Source of the DNA: Neptuniibacter sp.
GTDB taxonomy: Bacteria; Pseudomonadota; Gammaproteobacteria; Pseudomonadales; Balneatricaceae
Direction: 5' to 3'
Length of the DNA: 9,336 nucleotides
NCBI GenBank assembly: GCA_030149405.1
Contig: JASBRM010000260.1
Coordinates: forward strand, 1-9,336
Translations under genes and position numbers: made by a program
In this document: piece after piece, positions 1 through 9,336 of the stretch
Layout: the number at the start of each line of letters is the position of its first letter
How positions within the stretch are numbered: position 1 is the first letter of the stretch
Notes under the pieces: model-generated
The model's input: the letters and a program-made list of their open reading frames with translations, nothing else
The model's database searches: none
Told to the model about the DNA's origin: nothing

Positions 1-362
1 CGGCTACCGCCAAGATATAACCAAGCATTAAGTCCGAAGATAATTGGGATAGAACGGGGCATATCATGCAGATCTATCAATTGAGCAAACGTATAAGCGC
101 CGGCAATAATGAGCGCAACGCCCAATGCGATTGACTGTAAAACTCTTACATTCATAAACCTGATCACAGCCCGGTACAGACCAAGTTTTATAAAAACTAT
201 AACGCCAAACAACGGTATAAAAATAAACAGCGCCCAGGATGGCTCTATGTTTTCTTCAGGCCACCAATCTGAAAATCGAAGCGCGAAGGCAGACCAGAGC
301 GAAAAGGTTAGTGCAACTATATCAGCAACAACCAGGATTAAACGTTTCGCATTGCGCGACAT
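1..362 (-). CDS. WbpM/FlaA1-type membrane-anchored nucleotide-sugar 4,6-dehydratase, N-terminal fragment
   Basis: Reading leftward from an ATG at 362-360, an open frame of 120 full codons runs off the left edge, so only the N-terminal membrane part is present. It begins MSRNAKRLILVVADIVAL and shows four hydrophobic segments at about residues 9-29, 43-61, 75-97 and 104-119. The texture (LRF near 28-30, GLYRAVIRFM at 61-70, MPRSIPIIFG at 101-110, then LGGS with the next codon beginning CG, so probably Arg) matches the N-terminal membrane region of large polysaccharide-biosynthesis proteins such as Pseudomonas WbpM. In that family a C-terminal cytoplasmic NAD(P)-binding domain converts UDP-GlcNAc to a 4-keto-6-deoxy sugar for O-antigen or related glycans. 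The catalytic domain lies outside the window, so substrate and integrity cannot be judged. The ATG was chosen because it matches the family N-terminus; no good ribosome binding site is seen. It is divergent from mnmC. Confidence 0.8.
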   Translation of the reverse strand, partial: MSRNAKRLILVVADIVALTFSLWSAFALRFSDWWPEENIEPSWALFIFIPLFGVIVFIKLGLYRAVIRFMNVRVLQSIALGVALIIAGAYTFAQLIDLHDMPRSIPIIFGLNAWLYLGGS

Positions 363-422
363 ACTCACTATAATTGAGTGGAAATCAGACACTAGAAAAT
401 TCCGAACTTTTTCATTTCTCTG

Positions 423-453
423 ACTATACCAGAAACATGAATTACAAGTGCAA
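423..453 (-). promoter_or_regulatory. Weak candidate promoter for the WbpM-like gene
   Basis: Read on the minus strand, TATAGT (428-423) is a good -10 box and is preceded by TG one base upstream, an extended -10 pattern. The only -35-like hexamer is TTGCAC (453-448), at a long 19-base spacing and a poor match to TTGACA. Initiation would fall near 416, giving a leader of about 54 bases. The -35 candidate overlaps the left foot of the hairpin at 451-489. This is sequence inspection only. Confidence 0.3.
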
Positions 454-489
454 ATTTCCCTTGATTAGTTACCGCCTAATGGGAATTTG
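451..489. other. Imperfect stem-loop with an ops-like GGCGGTA in its loop
   Basis: The outer arms CAAATTTCCC (451-460) and GGGAATTTG (481-489) are complementary except for one unpaired T. After a three-base bulge (461-463), inner arms ATTAG (464-468) and CTAAT (476-480) pair around a seven-base loop. No T-run follows on either strand, so it is not an intrinsic terminator. On the minus strand the loop and its edge read GGCGGTAAC (476-468), which matches eight of the nine first bases of the RfaH ops element (GGCGGTAGC). It lies about 106 bases upstream of the polysaccharide gene and in the correct orientation. Function is inferred only; an operator or a mobile-element relic is also possible. 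Confidence 0.45.
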
Positions 490-693
490 ATGACAGATAA
501 ATTTAAGTAGATATAGGCATTAGGATAGCGCCAAAGTGTCATTCTGAGCTTGTATTGCTTTGAGATCTAACTGATTAATATTTCTATTCTGTGTTGTCTG
601 TTTCCTCATAGTAAAATTCTCTTATAAAGCCCCCGTTAACCACTCTTTCGCTGATCGCTATAGTGAAGAAGTGATTACGCAGGGCGATATGCC

Positions 694-721
694 TTAATTA
701 CAGAAAAGAAGATTAATTACA
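694..721. repeat. Short direct repeat TTAATTACA x2
   Basis: The nonamer TTAATTACA occurs at 694-702 and again at 713-721, a period of 19 bases (just under two helical turns). This spacing suits a pair of protein-binding half-sites on one DNA face, but it is AT-rich and could arise by chance. It lies about 55 bases upstream of the mnmC -35 box. Confidence 0.3.
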
Positions 722-743
722 TTGGTGAAACGAGTTAACAAAC

Positions 744-809
744 CTATCGATGTACTCACCATTTTGCGGTGAAGATTACATACTTCTATAGTTCTTATAT
801 AATCGATAG
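744..809. repeat. Inverted repeat CTATCGAT / ATCGATAG flanking and touching the mnmC -10 box
   Basis: CTATCGAT (744-751) is exactly reverse-complementary to ATCGATAG (802-809), with 50 bases between. The right arm overlaps the end of the TATAAT box and covers the region just after it; the left arm lies upstream of the -35 box. The placement resembles paired operator sites, yet eight-base arms at this distance can occur by chance, so a regulatory role is only a possibility. Confidence 0.3.
775..803 (+). promoter_or_regulatory. Likely sigma-70 promoter of mnmC
   Basis: A perfect TATAAT (798-803) is preceded, at the ideal 17-base spacing, by ATTACA (775-780), which matches four of six -35 positions. 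Transcription would begin near 810. This is downstream of an in-frame GTG at 769 but upstream of the ATG at 856, so a transcript from here could not use the longer start. It therefore supports the 856 start and gives a leader of about 46 bases. Confidence 0.6.
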
Positions 810-855
810 ATATCTCCATCACACCTACTTTTCAAAAGCAAAGGCCTCCCTATTA

Positions 856-2814
856 ATGCATATAACTCCTGCCAATATTCAATGGAAAGGCGACTCCCCT
901 TTTTCTGAACAGCATCAGGATATCTACTTTAATCCAGATCAAGGCTTGCAGGAGAGCCTATATGTATTTCTTAATAGTAACGGACTGGATAAGCAACTGA
1001 GGCATGAGCACCACCCCTTTGACCTGAGCATAGGTGAAACTGGTTTTGGGACCGGTTTGAACTTCTTGACTACAGCCCAAGCTTGGATTGATTCCCAGCA
1101 GAGAGGCCAACTCACATTTATATCAGTTGAAAAAACACCTCTGCAGCGTCAAGCTCTACTAAAAGCGCTGAACCGCTTTTCTGACACCCTATCTCTTATA
1201 GATGAACTTGGAACCCAATACCCTTTAAAATACTCAGGTTTTCATCAACTTAGCTTTCTATCAGGCAAAATCAGACTGCTTTTGATGCTAGGTGACGCTG
1301 CTGAGCAATACAGTAAACTGAATGCCAACATCGATGCCTGGTACCTAGATGGTTTTGCCCCTTCTAAAAACCCTGACATGTGGAGCCCGGAGTTATTTGA
1401 GCAGATTGGTAGGCTTAGTAAACCCGGTACTACTTTTTCTACGTTTACAGCTGCTGGCAAGGTTCGCCGTGGGCTTAAAGCAGTTGGTTTTGATGTACGA
1501 AAGCAAAAGGGGTTTGGGCGCAAACGTGAGATGCTGGTTGGGGAGTTTATTGGAGAAGACAAACCTAAGCCATCACCCAAACCTTGGTTTAACCTCCCAC
1601 AAAAACCAAAACCCGATTCAGTTGTTGTAATCGGTGGCGGGCTGGCGGGTTGTTCCACTGCATATACGCTTGCCAAACGAGGCATCCAGGTCACTTTAAT
1701 TGAGAAAGAAGCCGAATTAGCGACTGGAGGATCAGGCAACCCTCAAGGAGCCTTGTATGCAAAGCTTCCGGTTAAGCCGACCAATCAGGGCGCATTGCAT
1801 ATCACTGGCTTGCTTCACACTCTCAACATACTGAAACTAGAAAACCCTGATCAGACTTTTTGGCAACAAAGCGGTGTCGTGCAATTGGCCACTTCTGAAA
1901 AGGAAGCACAGCGTCAACAATCCATGATCGAGGGAGATTTCTATCCTGAATCCTTAGTTTGCCAAAAGCAAAAAGAAGAGTTGGCGGATATTATTGGAAC
2001 TCAACCTCAGCACTCAGGTTTATATTTTCCTGAAGCAGGTTGGGTTTCACCCAGAGAGTTTTGCCAACACCTGTCTCAGCACGAAAACATTAAAGTTATA
2101 AATACTGAGCTTGATTCTCTTGAGTTCATCAATAATCACTGGACCTTACACGCCTGTAATGGCGACAAGATAACAACCTCACACGTTGTGGTTTGTGCCG
2201 CAGAGCAAACCAAGAATTTTGAGCAAACAGAACATTTGCCCTTAAAAACAATTCGAGGCCAAGTGTCCATAATTGATGCACCCGCGACCGTAGTCACCCC
2301 CAAAACTGTTGTTTGCGGTGAAGGTTATATCTCACCGGCGAGAGACGGGAAGCTCTGTTTTGGCGCCACATTTGATCTGAAAGGCAAAGAAAGAAACATT
2401 ACTGATCAGGATCACCAGGAAAATCTATCAAACCTTGCAGATATTGCCCCCGAACTCGCAGTAACAATAAGTCAGCAACAAGACAAGCTAACCGGCAGAA
2501 CAGCATTCCGATGCAGCACCCCGGATTACATGCCGATTGTTGGCCCGGCCCCTTTATATAAAAACTACTTAGAAACCTTTGCCCAGCTTAGAAAAGATCG
2601 AAAATGGGACTTTGGTGATGCCGAGCCTGCACATTACCCTAACCTTTACGTGAGTACAGGTCACGGCTCAAAAGGGCTAATTACCTGTCCAATCTCAGCA
2701 GAACTTATTGCTTCAATGATCTGCAATGAACCTCTGCCATTGCCTAAGGATTTGATCGATATGATCAATCCATGCAGATTTATCATTAAGAACTTGATAA
2801 AACAGGCGATATAG
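856..2814 (+). CDS. mnmC: Bifunctional tRNA mnm5(s2)U34 biosynthesis protein MnmC
   Basis: This 652-residue cytoplasmic enzyme carries out the last two steps of mnm5(s2)U34 synthesis in tRNA anticodons, after MnmE-MnmG have made cmnm5U. The FAD-dependent C-terminal domain converts cmnm5U to nm5U, and the SAM-dependent N-terminal domain methylates nm5U to mnm5U. In the N-terminal domain, GETGFGTGLNFL (60-71) is the SAM-binding loop, LDGFAPSKNPDMW (164-176) the conserved catalytic-site motif and GFGRKREM (219-226) marks the domain end. The C-terminal domain starts with the dinucleotide-binding IGGGLAG (259-265), followed by GSGNPQGALY (292-301) and GHGSKG (602-607). Length is close to E. coli MnmC (about 668). 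The frame stays open back to a GTG at 769, but the ATG at 856 is preferred: it aligns with the family N-terminus (MHITPANIQW), has AAGG at 841-844, and the promoter lies inside the longer version. No terminator is evident after the stop. Confidence 0.93.
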   Translation: MHITPANIQWKGDSPFSEQHQDIYFNPDQGLQESLYVFLNSNGLDKQLRHEHHPFDLSIGETGFGTGLNFLTTAQAWIDSQQRGQLTFISVEKTPLQRQALLKALNRFSDTLSLIDELGTQYPLKYSGFHQLSFLSGKIRLLLMLGDAAEQYSKLNANIDAWYLDGFAPSKNPDMWSPELFEQIGRLSKPGTTFSTFTAAGKVRRGLKAVGFDVRKQKGFGRKREMLVGEFIGEDKPKPSPKPWFNLPQKPKPDSVVVIGGGLAGCSTAYTLAKRGIQVTLIEKEAELATGGSGNPQGALYAKLPVKPTNQGALHITGLLHTLNILKLENPDQTFWQQSGVVQLATSEKEAQRQQSMIEGDFYPESLVCQKQKEELADIIGTQPQHSGLYFPEAGWVSPREFCQHLSQHENIKVINTELDSLEFINNHWTLHACNGDKITTSHVVVCAAEQTKNFEQTEHLPLKTIRGQVSIIDAPATVVTPKTVVCGEGYISPARDGKLCFGATFDLKGKERNITDQDHQENLSNLADIAPELAVTISQQQDKLTGRTAFRCSTPDYMPIVGPAPLYKNYLETFAQLRKDRKWDFGDAEPAHYPNLYVSTGHGSKGLITCPISAELIASMICNEPLPLPKDLIDMINPCRFIIKNLIKQAI

Positions 2815-2885
2815 TGGTTATTAAAGTGAATATTTTCGCTGTTAACTGGTCCAATTGATTAATACTCAAGCCCCGCGAGGTTTCT

Positions 2886-3533
2886 ATGGCGCTGTATGTA
2901 TATGACCACGGTTATCGAATACAGACACCTAAAGAAGGCCTGTTTAAACCAGGAGGGGTGAACTCGCTCAATCGCAGCCGACATGCTCATAGAAGTGCGG
3001 ATGTCGAGGACAAGTTGCATGCAGATGGTGAGAAATTCACGGTTCCCCATAAGTTCGACAGCCCCCCAAAAGAGCCTGCTGATGCAGCGTCTAAAGCCTA
3101 TGCGGCCTTCGCTGAAGAACCTGAAGTCGATAACGAAGCAGCAGCATTGACCGTATCAAGAATTATGGTTGCACCTGTGCATACCACAACCGATGCAACA
3201 CCGGTTATTACTGCATGGAAACGTATGGAATCATTGGAAGTTAGTCATCTGATTGTTTCCAATGACGGCAATATGCCGATGGGACTACTGTCCAAAACCG
3301 ACCTCATTGAAGCAGGTAAAGACTCCATCAAACCCATAACAGAAATTTATTCGAGAAAACTGATCGCCGCCACACCGGAAACCCGGGTTCAGGACGTCGC
3401 AATCAGCTTTATCGAAAATGAAATAAACGCCATGCCAGTTGTTGATGACAAAGACAGCATTGTCGGCATTGTCTGCAGAACAGACCTGTTACGCCTACTG
3501 GTCAGTGGCCCTCATCTGGAGCGCTGGGTTTAA
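2886..3533 (+). CDS. CBS-domain pair protein with a distinctive N-terminal region
   Basis: A 215-residue soluble protein with no signal peptide or membrane segment. The C-terminal half is a tandem CBS pair (Bateman module). The first runs from about 88 to 143 (starts LTVSRIMVAPVHTT, ends GLLSKTDLIEA); the second from about 149 to 206 (ITEIYSRKLIAATPET, then NAMPVVDDKDSIVGIVCRTD). The repeated GLLSKTDL / GIVCRTDL endings are typical. CBS pairs usually bind adenine nucleotides such as AMP, ATP or SAM and act as energy or redox sensors, but no fused enzyme or transporter is present, so the partner is unknown. Residues 1-85 contain VYDHGYRIQTP near the start and then a polar, probably disordered stretch. 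GAGG (2877-2880) sits five bases before the ATG. It follows mnmC by 71 bases, so co-transcription or its own weak promoter are both possible, and it ends 4 bases from the convergent DUF4126 gene. Confidence 0.85.
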   Translation: MALYVYDHGYRIQTPKEGLFKPGGVNSLNRSRHAHRSADVEDKLHADGEKFTVPHKFDSPPKEPADAASKAYAAFAEEPEVDNEAAALTVSRIMVAPVHTTTDATPVITAWKRMESLEVSHLIVSNDGNMPMGLLSKTDLIEAGKDSIKPITEIYSRKLIAATPETRVQDVAISFIENEINAMPVVDDKDSIVGIVCRTDLLRLLVSGPHLERWV

Positions 3534-3537
3534 AAAC

Positions 3538-4224
3538 CTACTTTGAAATTCCCTGCTGATTATTACCTGAATCATGAGCCAACTTACCAGAGCCCGAGTT
3601 CTGTGGATCAGGCGGTTCTTTGGCTCCAAATAATCCCGCAATGAACCGGAACACCTTCTTCACTCCACGCCAGATTTTAGGCAACAGCCAGATCAGTAAT
3701 ACGATAAATACTACCAATGCCACCAGGAACCAGACTGGGTGATTCAATGCTGCCCAAATGCCTGCCAGCACCATCAAGTCTTCGCTGATGGAAGCTGTCC
3801 AGTTGGTAACAGGCTCAGGAGAAGTATTGATTAATACACGGCTGCCCGCCTTGGCTGCGTGACTACCTGCCGCTAATGAGCCACCCACAAGTGCGGCTGC
3901 AACCTCCACTGCCGGGGAAATATCACCTACCGCACTGGCTGCAAGTGCCGCCCCCGCAGGTATTCTTATAAACGTATGCAAACCATCCCAGCCAGTGTCG
4001 ACACCCGGTACTTTGTCGGCAAAAAACTCCACAAAGTACATAAAACCGGCTGCCATCAGGATTAATGGATCGCCCACTATCTGAAGTTCTTCCGGCAGAG
4101 TGATATGCCCCAGATTCTGTAGAACACCCAACATAAGGACTGTAGCATACAGATTAATACCACTGGCCCAGCCGACCCCCATACTCAGAGCAACCAAGCT
4201 AACTATCTGTTCCATCTGGTCCAT
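3538..4224 (-). CDS. DUF4126-family integral membrane protein
   Basis: A 228-residue inner-membrane protein, rich in Gly and Ala, of the DUF4126 type; the biochemical role of the family is unknown. Hydrophobic segments fall at about residues 5-37, 47-69, 88-124 and 149-182. Family-like features are the SGINLYATVLMLG stretch (21-33), the polar loop FFADKVPGVDTGWDGLHTFI (67-86) between segments, and AAGSHAAKAGSRVLINTSPEP (118-138). The cytoplasmic-looking tail from about 184 is basic (WRGVKKVFRF) and then polar and Gln/Asn/Ser-rich (after residue 205). GAGGT lies six bases before the ATG, a strong ribosome binding site that favours this start over the Met at codon 4. It is the last gene of the leftward set, 38 bases after yheU, and no terminator could be found after it. 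Confidence 0.85.
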   Translation of the reverse strand: MDQMEQIVSLVALSMGVGWASGINLYATVLMLGVLQNLGHITLPEELQIVGDPLILMAAGFMYFVEFFADKVPGVDTGWDGLHTFIRIPAGAALAASAVGDISPAVEVAAALVGGSLAAGSHAAKAGSRVLINTSPEPVTNWTASISEDLMVLAGIWAALNHPVWFLVALVVFIVLLIWLLPKIWRGVKKVFRFIAGLFGAKEPPDPQNSGSGKLAHDSGNNQQGISK

Positions 4225-4243
4225 ATTAGTACCTCAATAACCA

Positions 4244-4260
4244 CCGCCGATGTCTGGCGG
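4244..4260 (-). other. Small GC-rich hairpin between yheU and the DUF4126 gene
   Basis: CCGCC (4244-4248) pairs with GGCGG (4256-4260) around a seven-base loop, within the 38-base gap and directly upstream of the GAGGT ribosome binding site of the DUF4126 gene. No T-run follows in the direction of transcription, so it is unlikely to be a full terminator. It might mark RNA processing or tune translation of the downstream gene; with only five pairs this is weak. Confidence 0.3.
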
Positions 4261-4262
4261 AT

Positions 4263-4475
4263 TTACAGTTTATCCTTAGGAACTATATTGCATTGGCCTG
4301 TACTTTCGCTGAACAGGATAACGGCCTCTCCGGAAATGAGCTTTACACGAACCTGTTCAACTTTCTCACGCAAAGACACTTCTTCTTCACCATAGTCTGT
4401 GCCATCACGACTGACAAACTCTTCAATCAGAGAAGTAAGCGTTTCTGATGCGAGTTGATCATGAGGAATAATCAT
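4263..4475 (-). CDS. yheU: YheU-family (UPF0270) small protein
   Basis: A 70-residue soluble protein that aligns along its whole length with E. coli YheU (about 72 residues): MIIPHDQLASETLTSLIEEF at 1-20, the conserved RDGTDYGE (23-30), KVEQVRVKLISGEAVILFSE (38-57) and the closing NIVP (63-66). The family is widespread in gammaproteobacteria and its role is not known; no catalytic motif is visible. The gene starts 9 bases after the lipoprotein stop codon. The likely ribosome binding site GGTAGG overlaps that stop, which suggests coupled translation. The identification is firm; the function is not. Confidence 0.92.
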   Translation of the reverse strand: MIIPHDQLASETLTSLIEEFVSRDGTDYGEEEVSLREKVEQVRVKLISGEAVILFSESTGQCNIVPKDKL

Positions 4476-4484
4476 TAGATCGGC

Positions 4485-9229
<4,745 letters not shown>

Positions 9230-9273
9230 GACCCAGTCGCGCCTCTATCCTGTTTGTATGCTTATTTATGCCA

Positions 9274-9302
9274 ACTATAAAAGAGCCAGTATTATTCGAC
9301 AA
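9274..9302 (-). promoter_or_regulatory. Probable sigma-70 promoter of the zipA-ligA operon
   Basis: On the minus strand, TTGTCG (9302-9297, four of six to TTGACA) and TATAGT (9279-9274, five of six to TATAAT) are separated by exactly 17 bases. Transcription would begin near 9267, giving a leader of about 38 bases before the zipA ATG. It indicates that zipA is the first gene of its transcript rather than being read only from the unseen gene to the right. Confidence 0.65.
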
Positions 9303-9336
9303 CTTTATCCATGTTTAGAATCAAAGGAAGTCGGTT

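Larger units (their letters stand above)
363..855. other. Gene-free divergent region between the WbpM-like gene and mnmC
   Basis: No convincing gene was found here on either strand: frames are short or lack family features, and no tRNA-like fold was seen. The region is AT-rich. It holds the hairpin at 451-489, a weak leftward promoter candidate (423-453), two direct copies of TTAATTACA (694-702 and 713-721), two GTTAAC palindromes (635-640 and 734-739), an inverted repeat at 744-809 and the likely mnmC promoter (775-803). The stretch from about 490 to 690 shows nothing that I can assign. Confidence 0.6.

Noticed and set aside
109..423. Plus-strand frame of 104 residues near the left edge
   Set aside because: It lies opposite the WbpM-like gene, whose minus-strand product has clear membrane segments and family motifs, and its own product has no recognisable features.
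451..489. Integron attC site or intrinsic terminator
   Set aside because: The hairpin lacks the attC core ends, there is no integrase or cassette nearby, and no T-run follows the stem on either strand.
769..855. N-terminal extension of mnmC starting at the GTG at 769
   Set aside because: There is no ribosome binding site in front of it, no family counterpart for the extra 29 residues, and the probable promoter lies within it.
1245..1739. Minus-strand frame of 164 residues inside mnmC
   Set aside because: It is a shadow across strongly conserved MnmC motifs (catalytic loop and FAD-binding site).
3528..3538. Bidirectional terminator between the convergent genes
   Set aside because: Only four base pairs around an A/T loop can form and no GC-rich stem or usable T-run is present.
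9292..9336. Possible C-terminal end of an upstream minus-strand gene (such as smc, common before zipA in pseudomonads)
   Set aside because: One frame ends with TAA at 9292-9294, but the 14 visible codons do not resemble an Smc C-terminus and cannot be assigned; the zipA promoter overlaps this stretch.

Overview
The window looks like chromosomal DNA from a free-living gammaproteobacterium of the wide Pseudomonas / Oceanospirillales / Marinobacter kind. The reasons are a fused two-domain MnmC, a ZipA (a gammaproteobacterial division protein) directly followed by ligA, a long pseudomonad-style LigA with extra C-terminal helix-hairpin-helix material, and a YheU (UPF0270) protein. I cannot name a genus. 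Base composition and coding style look even along the window. I see no insertion sequence, integrase, prophage, CRISPR array, tRNA or rRNA.

Layout. The left edge (1-362, minus) holds the N-terminus of a membrane-anchored nucleotide-sugar dehydratase of the WbpM/FlaA1 type. It is cut by the window edge and is probably the rim of a surface-polysaccharide locus. A gene-free stretch of about 490 bases follows (363-855), with a long imperfect hairpin carrying an RfaH ops-like heptamer and a good promoter for the next gene. Two rightward genes come next: mnmC (tRNA wobble-uridine modification, start placed at 856 rather than further upstream) and a two-CBS-domain protein. They run tail to tail, with 4 bases between, into a leftward gene set that fills the rest of the window.

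The leftward set reads, in transcription order: zipA, ligA, a small lipoprotein, yheU and a DUF4126 membrane protein. A well-formed sigma-70 promoter (9274-9302) precedes zipA. Gaps are 42 bases, a 4-base ATGA overlap, 9 bases and 38 bases, so one operon is likely. It joins FtsZ-ring anchoring (ZipA) to Okazaki-fragment sealing (LigA) and then to three poorly understood proteins. No intrinsic terminator is visible at its end.

Most unusual points: two pure hexanucleotide microsatellites in the zipA linker that encode the same Glu-Pro repeat with different Glu codons; a lipoprotein that looks like a lytic transglycosylase that has lost its catalytic region; a tandem duplication in LigA; and the hairpin/ops-like element ahead of the polysaccharide gene. 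I do not see a clearly new multi-gene system; this is largely a housekeeping region with some odd proteins.
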